Shown: positions 23,956-35,984 of the stretch, in pieces
How the letters are laid out: each line of letters begins with the position of its first letter
Numbering within the stretch: position 1 is the stretch's first letter
Source: Muricea muricata
Taxonomy: Eukaryota > Cnidaria > Anthozoa > Malacalcyonacea > Plexauridae
Assembly: GCA_963855995.1 (NCBI GenBank)
Contig: OY979729.1
Coordinates: 11,674,115 to 11,738,114 of the forward strand
Reading direction: 5' to 3'
DNA: 64,000 nucleotides
Translations under genes and position numbers: made by a program
Notes under the pieces: model-generated
Told to the model about the DNA's origin: nothing
Database searches by the model: none
Seen by the model: the letters and a program-made list of their open reading frames with translations, nothing else

Positions 23956-24730
23956 CAAGGTGTATAAAAAAAAAGTAGACAAATCTGAAATCGCTCTCTG
24001 CTTCGCGAAGCGCCTCAATATACGATGTTTTTTTATTAAAATACATTGTTTTGGTACTTATAATCTAGAATAAACTGAAAAAATAAGAAATTTAAAACTT
24101 CACTACCCAGGGGGGGGGGCTCTGTCTTTTACGGCAATATAAATATGCCTTGCGCACAAAACTTAAATGCTTAAAAGTAATTTTGACTTGGTAGATGGAA
24201 AATTTGTTGGGTGTTGTATTGCTGTGCAAAATTTCAGAAAAATCGCTCTAGTCTAAGCCGTTCAAAACGTCGCGCGAACTTCCATATTTTTAGCAAAATT
24301 AGCTTTGTGCATGTTTATTTATGTATTTACTCAATTTGCATTCAACTCCCAAGGGACATTTAATTAAAATTGGCACATTTCTTCAGAAAAATGATTCTTA
24401 TTGAGAAAACATGCGTTCGCACGATATTTTGAGTGGCTTAAACTCAATCAAATTTCTTGAAATTTTGAACAGCAATAAAACATCTAACATATTTTCTACC
24501 TACCAACTCAAAATTACTTTTAAGCCTTCAAATTTCGTGCGCAAGCCATTTTTAATGTGTTTAAAATACACACACCCCTGGGTCTGAAACATTTAAATTT
24601 CAGAATATTTTCATTTATTCTACACCGTAAGTACTCAAGCAATGTACATTAATTGAAAACTTCATACTTCATGCCGCTTCGCGAGGTTGAGAGCCGTTTC
24701 AAAATTGTCTACTTTTTTTTATACACCCTG
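23956..24730 (-). mobile_element. Foldback element E2, opposite orientation
   Basis: Same family as E1 but reversed. It lies between TA dinucleotides (GCACTATA before, TAGTTCAA after), and unfilled units elsewhere read GCACTATAATTCAACC, so the TA duplication is directly visible. The left terminus has one change (CAAGGTG). Confidence 0.87.
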
Positions 24731-25263
24731 TAGTTCAAACATAGCAAAGTCTCTCAACTGCATCATAACTGGCCTAATGTTAGTTTTTCAATCAAAGTGG
24801 ACTGATTTAACAATGTTTGCAAAGTTTCAAAGGAATTAAGGATTCAAATGCAATATATGAAGTTTACGAACAAATACAGACACCTCAGGGAAAGACACTG
24901 GAAAGGCATATGTAGGTAAAATGCAGGACTCACTGACAACTACTGCAATATGTCATTAGCTTTTCAAACTAGGCTTTTTCATCAACAAACACTGATTTAG
25001 GTATTTCTGCAAAGTTTCAAGCAATTTCATTGTAATTTGGAAACTTTCAAAAATTTACCCACATATGAGAGGGTGGAAAAATGTTAGCACTATAATTCAA
25101 CCATAGCAAAGTCTCTCAACTGTATCATAACTGGCCCAATATTAGTTTTTTCATCAAAGTAGACTGATTTAATGATGTTTGCACAGTTTCAAAGGATTTC
25201 GATGCAATATATGAAGTTTACGAACAACAGACACCTCTGGGAAAGACACTGGAAAGGCATATA

Positions 25264-26032
25264 CAGGGTGTATAAAAAAAGTAGACAATTTTGAAACGGC
25301 TCTCAACCTCGCGAAGTGGCTTGAAGTATGAAGTTTTTTATTAATGTACATTGCTTGGGTACTTACGGTGTAGAATAAATGAAAATATTCTAAAATTTAA
25401 ATGTTTCAAACCCAGGGGTGTGCGTATTTTGAAACACATTAAAAATGGCTTGCGCACAAAATTAAAAGGCTTAAAAGTAATTTTGAGTTGGTAGGTAGAA
25501 AATATGTTAGGTGTTTTATTGCTGTTCAAAATTTCAAGAAATTTGATTGAGTTTAAGCCATTCAAAACGTCGTGCAAACATATATTTTTCTCAATAAAAA
25601 TTGTTTTTCTGAAGAAATGTCCCAATTTCAATTACATGTTCCTTGGGAGTTGTATGCAAATTAGGTAAATACATAAATTAAACATGCACAAAGCTAATTT
25701 TGCTAAAAATATGGAAGTTTGCACGACGCTTTAAACAGCTTAGACTCGAGCAAATTTTCTGAAATTTTGTACAGCAATACAACACCCGACAAGTTTTCCA
25801 TCTACCAAGTCAAAATTATTTTTAAGCGTTTAAGTTTTGTGCACAAGGCATATTTAAATTGCGGTAAAAGACAGAACCCTCCGGGTATTGAAGTTTTAAA
25901 TTTCTCATTTTTTTGGTTTATTCTGGATTATAAGTACCAAAACAACCTAATTTAATACAAAACATCGTACATTGAGGCGCTTCGCGAAACAGAGAGCGAT
26001 TTTAGATTTGTCTACTTTTTTAATACACCCTG
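25264..26032 (+). mobile_element. Foldback element E3
   Basis: Equivalent to E1 in orientation and insertion site, one array period (2969 bp) later. It arose by tandem duplication of the block and is not a new insertion. Confidence 0.87.
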
Positions 26033-26568
26033 TAAAATGCGGGACTCACTGAACAACCACTACAATTTGTCTTTGGCTTTCCAAACAAAGTTTTTTCATT
26101 AACAAACACTGATTTAGGTATTTGTGCAAAGTTTCAAGCAATTTCATTGTAATTTGGAAATTTTCAAAATTTCACCCACACATCAGTAAGAGAATGGAAA
26201 AATGTTAGCACTATAGGTAAACCATGAAAGTCTCTTAACTGTATCATTACTGGCCCAATGTTAGTTTTTTCATCAAAGTAGACTGATTTAATGATGTTTG
26301 CAAAGTGTCAAAGGATTTCAATGCAATATATGAAGTTTACAAACGAAAACAGACACCTCAGGGAAAGACACTGGAAAGGCATATACAGGTAAAATGCACG
26401 ACTGACTGAACAACCACTACAATTTGTCTTTGGCTTTCCAAACAAAGTTTTTTCATTAACAAACACTGGTTTAAGTATTTCTGTAAAGTTTCAAGCAATT
26501 TTATTGTAATTTGGAAACTTTCAAAAATTCACCCACGTATGAGAGGGTGGAAAAATGTTAGCACTATA

Positions 26569-27340
26569 CAGGGTGTGTAAAAAAAAGTAGACAAATCTGA
26601 AATCGCTCTCTGCTTTGCGAAGCGCCTCAATATACGATGTTTTTTTATTAAAATAGATTGTTTTGGTACTTATAATCCAGAATAAACCGAAAAAATAAGA
26701 AATTCAAAACTTCAATACCCAGGGGGGCTCTGTCTTTTACGGCAATATAAATGTGCCTTGCGCACAAAACTTAAATGCTTAAAAGTAATTTTGACTTGGT
26801 AGATGGAAAATTTGTTGGGTGTTGTATTGCTGTGCAAAATTTCAGAAAAATTGCTCTAGTCTAAGCCGTTCAAAACGTCGCGCGAACCTCCATATTTTTA
26901 GCAAAATTAGCTTTGTGCATGTTTAATTTATGTATTTACTCAATTTGCATTCAACTCCCAAGGGACATTTAATCAAAATTGGCACATTTCTTCAGAAAAA
27001 TGATTCTTATTGAGAAAATATGCGTTCGCACGATATTTTGAGTGGCTTAAACTCAATCAAATTTCTTGAAATTTTGAACAGCAATAAATCATCTAACATA
27101 TTTTCTACCTACCAACTCAAAATTACTTTTAAGCCTTCAAATTTCGTGCCCAAGCCATTTTTAATGTGTCTCAAAATACGCACACCCCTGGGTTTGAAAC
27201 ATTTACATTTCAGAATATTTTCATTTATTCTACACCATAAGTACCCAAGCAATGTACATTAATTGAAAACTTCATACTTCATGCCGCTTCGCGAGGTTGA
27301 GAGCCGTTTCAAAATTGTCTACTTTTTTTTATACACCCTG
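26569..27340 (-). mobile_element. Foldback element E4
   Basis: Equivalent to E2 in orientation and site, 2613 bp later. Intact TA-flanked ends. Confidence 0.87.
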
Positions 27341-27877
27341 TAGTTCAAACATAGCAAAGTCTCTCAACTGTATCATAACTGGCCTAATGTTAGTTTTTCA
27401 ATCAAAGTGGACTGATTTAACAATGTTTGCAAAGTTTCAAAGGAACTAAGGATTCCAATGCAATATATGAAGTTTACGAACAAAAACAGACACCTCAGGG
27501 AAAGACACTGGAAAGGCATAATAATGTAGGTATAATACAGGACTCACTGACAACTACTACAATATGTCATTAGCTTTTCAAACTAGGCTTTTTCATCAAC
27601 AAACACTAATTTAGGTATTTCAGCAAAGTTTCAAGCAATTTCATTGTAATTTGGAAACTTTCAAAAATTTACCCACATATGAGAGAGTGGAAAAATGTTA
27701 GCACTATAGTTCAACCATAACAAAGTCTCTCAACTGTATCATAACTGGCCCAATATTAGTTTTTTCATCAAAGTAGACTGATTTAATGATGTTTGCACAG
27801 TTTCAAAGGATTTCGATACAATATATGAAGTTTACGAACAACAGACACCTCTGGGAAAGACAATGGAAAGGCATATA

Positions 27878-28646
27878 CAGGGTGTATAAAAAAGTAGACA
27901 ATTTTGAAACGGCTCTCAACCTCGTAAAGTGGCTTGAAGAATGAAGTTTTTTATCAATGTACATTGCTTGGGTACTTACGGTGTAGAATGAATGAAAATA
28001 TTCTAAAATTTAAATGTTTCAAACCCAGGGGTGTGCGTATTTTGAAACACATTAAAAAATGGCTTGCCCGCAAAATTAAAAGGCTTAAAAGTAATTTTGA
28101 GTTGGTAGGTAGAAAATATGTTAGGTGTTTTATTGCTGTTCAAAATTTCAAGAAATTTGATTGAGTTTAAGCCGTTCAAAACGTCGTGCAAACATACATT
28201 TTTCTCAATAAGAATTGTTTTTCTGAAGAAATGTTCCAATTTCAATTAAATGTTCCTTGGGAGTTGTATGCAAATTAGGTGAATACATAAATTAAACATG
28301 CACAAAGCTAATTTTGCTAAAAATATGGAAGTTTGCACGATGTTTTAAACGGCTTAGACTCGAGCAAATTTTCTGAAATTTTGCACAGCAATACAACACC
28401 CGACAAGTTTTCCATCTACCAAGTCAAAATTACTTTTAAGCATTTAAGTTTTGTGCACAAGACATATTTAAATTGCGGTAAAAGACAGAACCCTCCGGGT
28501 ATTGAAGTTTTAAATTTCTCATTTTTTTGGTTTATTCTAGATTATAAGTACCAAAACAACCTAATTTAATACAAAACATCGTACCTTGAGGCGCTTCGCA
28601 AAACAGAGAGCGATTTTAGATTTGTCTACTTTTTTTATACACCCAG
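27878..28646 (+). mobile_element. Foldback element E5
   Basis: Equivalent to E1 and E3. The right terminus reads CACCCAG in place of CACCCTG. Confidence 0.86.
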
Positions 28647-29185
28647 TAAAATGCAGGACTCACTGAACAACCACTACAATTTGTCTTTGGCTTTCCAGAC
28701 AAAGTTTTTTCATTAACAAACACTGATTTAGGTGTTTGTGCACAGTTTCAAGCAATTTCATTGTAATTTGGAAATTTTCAAAATTTTACCCACACATCAG
28801 TAAGAGAATGGAAAAATGTTAGCACTATAGGTAAACCATGAAAGTCTCTCAACCGTATCATTACTGGCCCATGTTAGTTTTTTCATCAAAGTAGACTGAT
28901 TTAATGATGTTTGCAAAGTGTCAAAGGATTTCAATGCAATATATGAAGTTTACAAACAAAAACAGACACCTCAGGGAAAGACACTGGAAAGGCAAATATA
29001 GGTAGGTAAAATGCACGACTGACTGAACAACCACTACAATTTGTCTTTGGCTTTCCAAACAAAGTTTTTTCATTAACAAACACTGGTTTAAGTATTTCTG
29101 TAAAGTTTCAAGCAATTTCATTGTAATTTGGAAACTTTCAAAAATTCACCCACATATGAGAGGGTGGAAAAATGTTAGCACTATA

Positions 29186-29283
29186 CAGGGTGCTTAAAAA
29201 AAGTAGACAAATCTGAAATCACTCTCTGTTTTGCATTAAAATTGATTGTTTTGGTACTTATAACCTAGAATAAACCAAAAAAA
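29186..29283 (-). mobile_element. Foldback element E6, truncated
   Basis: The first ~100 bp of an E2/E4-type copy with internal deletion. After AATAAACCAAAAAAATGA the similarity stops, which marks the end of the higher-order array. Confidence 0.75.
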
Positions 29284-29980
29284 TGAACATTATTGGAGCC
29301 TCGAAAACTTTATTGGATGATAATTTTATAAGAATGAAGCCTCATTACATTCAAAACCTTCGCAATAGTGATCTATTTGTATCAGTTCAACTGTCTAAAA
29401 TGTCCAGAAACTTGCTTTTCATAATAGAACTTTCTAGTTTTTTGCCCGGTTGACGAAACCATCTTGGATTCATCATACATGTGACACCTGCATTAGGTAC
29501 GTGTTGGCTATCCAGGGCCTACTATATCTATGGATGGCTCACAACCAAAGCCCCCCCCGAGAAAAAATCCCCCCCCCCCGGGAAAAATGGCAGCGACAAA
29601 TTCGAAATGTTGTGTCCTAATTGAGTCATATTTAAACATCCAAGTTACCTTTTCTTCTGATGAGCTGCTACCATGTCGAAACAACCACATTGTCCTTGCA
29701 GTGACGAACAGTCTGCTTCTATACTGAAGCCCAAAAGAAAATTTACAAATTTAAATACAGTACATTTAAAACAGTACTCTCTCCTGGCGTAGATTTTGAA
29801 AATTCTTTTGAATTCAAAAACAAATGTGTCGCTTACCATTCATAAAAACCCCTCTGAAAGCAATAGTATATCTCCAAACAGTAAATAAAGCAGTACCAAA
29901 GAGTTCAAAACAAATTCAAAACATGTTCTGCATCCTCCATGTTGGCACGTCACGTGATCGAATGACCACATGACAATAAC
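29284..29980. other. Unique-looking DNA with C-tracts and one short ORF
   Basis: Contains C-rich runs at about 29550-29580 and a 39-codon plus-strand frame at 29673-29792 starting MSKQPHCPCSDEQSASILKP. The frame is too short and unsupported to call a gene. Nothing else was recognised. Confidence 0.4.
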
Positions 29981-30226
29981 TAGGGGACGGTTGTGTCAAA
30001 GGCGTTTAGCTTAAACGGTGGATTAGAGAAATTTAAAAATCGCTTTTACATCTAGTACGGAACCGAAATTATGAGTCTAATAAAATAAATATTTAGTTTT
30101 ATATATAATTGTTCTTCTCAGGGCAAATAACTTTAGCCGCTTTGTTTTTTTCAACATGCAAACTTGTTTTATGTTTTTGACTTATCCATCGTTTAAGCTA
30201 AACGCCTTTGATACCACCGGCCCCAG
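29981..30226. mobile_element. MITE (family B, copy 2)
   Basis: Same ends and body as 13898-14139: GGGGACGGTTGTGTCAAAGG on the left, CCTTTGATACCACCGGCCCC-type on the right, and shared internal words (CGGAACCGAAATTATGAGT) in reverse orientation relative to copy 1. Confidence 0.75.
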
Positions 30227-31106
30227 ATTGCGAAGTATGCAGTGCGTGGAGGAGATCTTCAACGCGCACTTTTCTGTGTGCCGCGCAAAATACGTAAGAT
30301 ATCTATCATCCGCGCAATATTTTGCATAAAACTTTACTTGAGAAAATGAGAAAAATAACATAAATTTGAATGTAGTTTGCGTTTCGTATTATCTTACAGT
30401 TGAGTTGTTGTAAAATCAAATTAATTACCGGCTCGTTGTGTATCACTTTTTTCGTGCGAACATACGAGCTTCCCAGCCCATCCGCGCATATTCAAACTTT
30501 GATTCTTGCACTAAGCGAGATTTTGTATTGCCTTCTCCGCGCACTTTGTGAACTTTGCAATCTGGCATGACATATCACGTGAGCAATTAGCATATATCCC
30601 AGGAGCAACAAGATGCGATAAGACAGGGACCGCGGAGGAGGAGAGGCCGGGGGCCTTAGCCCCCCAATAATTTTCCTGTGACTGATTGAATGGCGGTTGA
30701 TTATAACCAGTGATACTTGACGTTTTTCCAATAAGTAGCGTTAAAGCTCAGGTCAAGAGCACCTCATTAACATTTTGGCTGTGATTTTGGGAAAACGCAC
30801 TCTGACATTCAGCAAAAGGAAGCAAAAGGATTGGCGTCGAAATAACATACATACATTTTTTTTCCAGTATTCACTAATAAACAACGAAAAAAACCCAACT
30901 AGAAACTAGAACACGTCGCAACCGCAAGATAGTTTTAAGAAAAAAAACTTAAAAAATTAAAAAAACGGAAAAAAGTTGAACTGAAAAACGAAACAAGAAT
31001 GGGGACTCGATTGTTGCCCCGGTCGTCCCCTTCCCGCCCCTGGGAAGCTAACCATTCGGCCCCCTCAATCCAAAAATTGCTTCGCGGTCCCTGTAAAAGT
31101 CTATCG
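30227..31106. other. Intergenic, no gene recognised
   Basis: Mixed sequence with GC-rich patches (about 30630-30660 and 31010-31060), both containing a GGGACCGCG-type word in opposite orientation, possibly ends of a decayed element. No convincing coding frame. Confidence 0.35.
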
Positions 31107-31212
31107 TCATTAGTGTAGTCAAGTAAACAAAGAAAACAAAAGGCAAGTACAAAAAAAAACAAAGAGCATTGTTGAAGATTTGGCCTCAAAAATGCAGTGA
31201 TCTGGCAACCCT
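31107..31212. mobile_element. MITE fragment (family C, copy 1)
   Basis: Shares AACAAAGAAAACAAAAGGCA, AACAAAGAGCATTG and the right end ATCTGGCAACCCTGG with the complete copy at 54296-54442. The left end is missing. Confidence 0.7.
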
Positions 31213-32256
31213 GGTAGTAACCCAGTAAGATGATAATCAAATTATTGTATCCAATAAATTACTGGTATTGAGATTATTACGGTTAAGGTTAGAGTTTGGG
31301 TCAGGGTTCATTTTATACGCATGAAATTACAATTCCAGTAAGTACTGAAATTATCAAACGTTGTAACTATAGTAATTTTATTAGGTAACAACGTTACAAC
31401 ATCGGCTGTGTCGTTAAATATCTGGACAAAAAACCTTTACTTGTGAGGTTGCACCCAATGGGGAAATTTAGGCTGCCTTACAAATTCAACATTGGACCAA
31501 ACTCTCGCTTTAGGGCATTCTTACATGACAGTTGACACAGGCAAGCTCGGTTTTGAAGTCCGGTGTCACCGGTGATTTTAGATTACCCATACAAAAGTAG
31601 TACCGGTATTGAATATTATTTTATTGTCACGTATGAAATATGAATTTAAAACTCTTAACAAATACCTTACATCAATGTAAAATATAAATAACCCACATCT
31701 GTTTATACCCTATGAACCTCAACTACACAATAATTATAAAATACTAACTTTGGATATATACTCAACATCTATAACTAATTTCAATTTCTCTGTATTAAAT
31801 AGGTCACCAACATTCCATCAGGGTCCCAGGGAGCGGTTTTTCAAAGCTTGTTTGGTGCTGAACTTTAAACGCCAGTAATCAGTAGTAACACTAGTAATTT
31901 TAGTCCAAAAGGATTTCTGATCAAATATTTCCAAACGTTTAAAAAAGCCGGCCGGAAATTCCTTTGGTTAAGTTTGTCGGCTTTTGATTTTAGAACAACT
32001 GGTCGTAGGACTTGTCGGAAACTTGTATGACTTCATGCAAGCAAAAAAAACTTAATCATAAATGTGATGAACAAATAAATTTTTTAGGGGAACATTTGAA
32101 AGACAAATTTTTTAAGGAAAACCGCAAAACATGGAACCTTGAACCCCGAGAAACTATCTTCGCAACCTAAATTAATTCTGTCAATAAACTGTTTTGGGAT
32201 GTGTCAGTTCACAACTTTGTCCTAAATATCTGAAGAGCAATTGCAATTGCAGTCAA

Positions 32257-34310
32257 TTACATAACCGAGCAACACAATCTCTTAACACCGAACAAAGTTT
32301 GTTTCCGCACACGGGATAGTTCAACGGACATGTCATTTGATCTGTTTACCATTTCCCAATCACCAGTTTTACTCGCATCTCCATTGCTTAGCAACATTGT
32401 AGCCAAATCTGAAGATTCTGGCCTTGGTTCCAATCCAGTCTCCGGATCTTGTGCTTTTGACTTGGGCTCAATCTCTTCAGACGTAGCTTCAAGTTTAGAT
32501 TCTGCTTGAATCTCATCACTTCCCGATTCTGCCTTAGAATGGGTTCCAGACCCCTCTTGCGGCGTAGACTCGTACTTTTCCTCGGCTTCAGACTCCTCAC
32601 TGATTCCCTCCAAAGTTATTCTTGATCCTCCAGTGTCATCTGTGTCGGTGAAGGTAAACAATCTGCTGGTGTCTGAGGTCGATATTGTGTCTGGAGCATC
32701 GGATGACAAAAGTAAATCAGATGCCATACTTGATACTTCTGTAAGATCATCATCGTCACCTTAAAACAATTATAATAATTGCATAACACTGAGGTCTAGG
32801 AAGAAGACTTATTTAGAACTGATAGAGCTATGCAGCATAAATAAAGTTAGTGTAATTTAGGTTTCCTCCTGTAGTAACACTGGATCCATAAAAGATGATC
32901 CTTACTGGACCTCTAGGAAGAACAGTTTAGAACTAATAGAGCTACCCAGTATAAATAAAGCCAGTTTGGTTTAGGTTCCTCCTGTAGTAACACTGGATCA
33001 ATAAGAGATGATCCTTATTGGACCTCTAGGAAGAACAGTTTAGAAGTGATAGAGCTATCCAGTATAAATAAAGTTAGTTTAGTTTAAGTTTTTTTCCTGT
33101 AATAACACTGGATCAATAAAACATGACCTGGTTTGACCTTTAGCACAAACAAAATTATTCTGAATTTCTCACCTTCCGTAAAAGGTTCGGGACACTCAGC
33201 ATTCTCCGTCATTACCACCGCTTCCTGTACGACATTTTCCGAAATTTCCTCGGACACATTACTCGGGCCATCCTCGTTAGTTACCGTATCCCCATCGGAC
33301 TCGTCATCATTTTCCGCCGGTTGCTCGGTCAGGGAATCCCCCTCGTCAGAAGATTCCAATTTTGTTCCGTCAGGTACGACAAAGGAAACTTTCCGTGCTG
33401 TTTTGCCAGAGTCCTTTTTGGCTGCAACTTCAGACGTATTCTCGCTGTCCGTTTGTGTTTCATCGATGACATTCTCGTCCCTTTCGCCATTTTGTGCCGT
33501 AGCCACTCCAATTGCACCCAACTCCTGATCTTCAATGGCTGATTCAGACTTTTTTATTGCACTCTTCGTTTGTGTTTCGTCTTTGCTTGTTTTCTCCGCC
33601 GTAACGCTCTCTTCTACCGGCCCGCTTGTTTGTTTTTTCGATTTTCTTCGCTTCAACGACAAGCCACGCTTGAAAAACTTCTTACGCTTCGTTCCTTTGT
33701 ATGCTTCGGTCTTCCCCGATTCAGGCGATGATTCGCTTCCTCCGCCGAGTAAGATTTCCCCCTCCGTCTCGCTTATATCCCCCACGCTGAAGTATCCTTC
33801 CACATCGCTTTGTTCCGCCGTGATCTCAGCTGCCTTCCCCTCGCCTTCGCAAACAACCTGTCCTTCTTCAACACTTGAAATTTTATGATCAACCAAGGAG
33901 TCAACAATTTCGTATTTTTCTCCCGTAGCTTCGCTCTTGTACTGCAAATTCTCGTCCTCTTTAACTTTCAATTCACCACTCTCGTCCACGGAGCTTTTCT
34001 TGCCGTTCCTTTTAAAAAGACTTCTCCGTTTCGACTTTTTCTTTTCGACAACAGCGTTTTCACCGGCCGATATCGGGCTCGGATCTTCCCCAGAAGATTC
34101 TGCTGCTTTATCGCCATCTGGTTGAGGCGTTTGAGTTTCTTGTTCAACAACAACGCTCGCTCTCTCTGGCGTTCCCTCGAGTGAATTCGTTTCGTTTTGC
34201 TCCGTGTCGAGATCAACAGGTTGTTGCACTTCGTCATCTTTCTTTCCCTTGCTACTTCGTCGTTTACGAAACGAAAACTTCTTAGATGTTTTCTCTCCTT
34301 TGCTTTCCAT
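32257..34310 (-). CDS. Disordered MARCKS-like basic-cluster protein with PP1-docking motif and CaaX box (two exons)
   Basis: Exon 1 is 34310-33173 and exon 2 is 32759-32257; the 413-bp intron has GT (GTGAGA) and AG ends. Joining gives 1641 nt, exactly 547 codons including stop, and keeps one frame across the junction (ending EPFTEG, then DDDDLTEV). The 546-residue product is Ser/Glu/Lys-rich and looks unstructured. It has three basic clusters interspersed with Ser/Phe: KKFSFRKRRSSKGKK near residue 10, KKKSKRRSLFKRNGKK near 90, and KRKKFFKRGLSLKRRKSKK near 210. These resemble the MARCKS effector domain, which binds acidic lipids, actin and calmodulin. RKVSF near residue 308 fits the RVxF motif for protein phosphatase 1. 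The C-terminus KRLCCSVM is a CaaX box (predicted farnesylation) with an adjacent Cys. A membrane-targeted scaffold is my inference; I cannot name an ortholog. Confidence 0.82.
32790..33125. repeat. Intronic tandem repeat, about 113-bp period, three copies
   Basis: The landmark TAACACTGGATC starts at 32875, 32988 and 33103. Each unit also contains GAACAGTTTAGAA and AGTATAAATAAAG words. The array fills most of the intron of the CaaX gene. Reverse-orientation copies occur in the intron of the PP1-motif gene (53275-53425). Confidence 0.85.
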
Positions 34311-34319
34311 ATCTCAAAC

Positions 34320-35984
34320 TGAATTTGATGTAACTGAGATCGCTAGCAGTGTTGTTCAAGTAACCACGTTTTGCAACGAAGCGAAGTTCCAAGTGACGAT
34401 TGATCAAAGACGAACGCGCTTATTAAATGCTTTGAAAATTCAAAGGAAATGACATCATTTTGAATAATGTTTATCGAAGATTGTCAAGCCTCAGCGAGAC
34501 AGCTGGTCTTTTATGTTTTGAAGTAGCAATGAAAACACAATGGCAAAACTAATAGTCCTCTGTTATACTTTCAAACACTGCATATGTCGCGGTGGAAAAC
34601 CCCTCTTAAAAAGCTGCTAAATTTTGTAAAATTTGATCAAAAAACGAAAGATTATATGTGGAATAATTGTCTATTTCTAGTGGAGGGGATGTTAATAATG
34701 GCCTATCTCTCCGCCCATTTATTCAACACGCACTTGCAGGTACCAGTGATCAGAGACAATCATAAGACTTGAATGTTCCAAGCCAAATAGCACTGACTGA
34801 AAGCTCATTTTGAGCAAACTTCGCCTAGAAACGATACTAATGAAACCGTGCCTGCCGGTAAAATTTATTCACATTGTCATTGAATCTTAATTCTCGTCAA
34901 GATTAAGAGTAAAATGACGCAATAAAAAATTTAAAATGTTACTTGGTGTGACAGCTCCGTGCGAATGTTAATGTGTTTTTTAAGCCTAGTATTAGTAAAT
35001 AGACTTTATCTAGTTTCTATGCAAAGATTTAAGGATCTTTTAAGCGAGGACAATACCTTTTGTGCATGCATTCAAACAAAATGCAAATTCTTTTCAAGCT
35101 GGTGTAGGAAGGTGTTAATGGCGATATTAGCCACGCTGCTTCGTTAAGCGTTCGCCCACTTCAAAGAGGAGCCAAGGTGTTAACGCTTTTCGGCCTCACG
35201 GATTGAAAGGCTACTACGTACACACGAGGTCATCGTTTTCGAGCCTTTCCAAGTTCCCGACTTGTTGACATATTTCAATGAAAACCAGCATGAACCTCAC
35301 CTAAGGACAAAAACTAAAAACTTCATGCGATGAGAAATTTTATAGTTCACATATATTGTCTTCATTTTGACTGTTGTCAAAACGTTCGGAATCGACCTCG
35401 TGTGCAAACACTTTAAGTTTAAGTGCCAGATGACACAAGATATACTCACGTCGAGAGATACTTAAAAAACAAAGACTTCTTCATTGCTCGCATTGCATAT
35501 ACAAATTTATGTTTTATAATATTTGATTTTTAACTATGGTATGATTATTTACATAAAGTAATTACTATATACTGATAGATAACGCATCGGCAAGTTAAAA
35601 AGATTCAGTTCAGAGGTTGGCAATACTATTTTCCGCAGAAAATAATTAGGTGATTCTTTCTAATTTAATTGGCAATGTAAATTTATTACAACAAAAGAGT
35701 TTGGAAGTAAATCTGTAACCCCCAGGCCCCTTCTGTGATAACAGGAATTTTGATCAGTACTGCGAGTTTAAGACCACCGGTTGAACAGCTAGCTTCAAAG
35801 CCAAACGTTTTTTAAACAATGACAGTGTAAGTTTATAAGCATTTAAAGAACATGTTTAAGATCATGTTACATACTGGAACTTGCTGAATTGAGCTTTTTG
35901 TGTAGTTCTATTACCTGTTGGTAGTTTAACATGGTTACCCCAGCTACGAACATAAAACTCACAAACTGGTACTTTCCAGGTATA
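34320..35984. other. Intergenic 5' flank of the CaaX gene, nothing else recognised
   Basis: Upstream of the ATG at 34310 I see no clear TATA box. The remaining 1.6 kb has only short random frames and no recognised repeat. Confidence 0.4.

Larger units (their letters stand above)
21478..29185. repeat. Higher-order tandem array of 357-bp units with embedded elements
   Basis: The basic unit is 357 bp; the landmark GAACAACCAC starts at 23081, 23438 and 23795. Units are interrupted by foldback elements at two fixed positions: after GGCATA (22295, 25264, 27878) and after GCACTATA (23956, 26569, 29186). Spacings are 2969 and 2614 bp for the first set and 2613 and 2617 bp for the second. The extra ~357 bp in the first interval is one additional unit. 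Thus a ~2.6 kb composite block was itself duplicated in tandem. No gene is present. Confidence 0.9.

Noticed and set aside
25341-28569. Short protein-coding genes inside the E elements
   Set aside because: The similar peptides arise from inverted halves of one foldback; differences are spread over all codon positions and the frames vary among copies.
33133-34237. Several open frames of 60-131 codons antisense or frame-shifted within the CaaX gene
   Set aside because: They are shadows of a real, compositionally biased coding exon and have no start context or family similarity.
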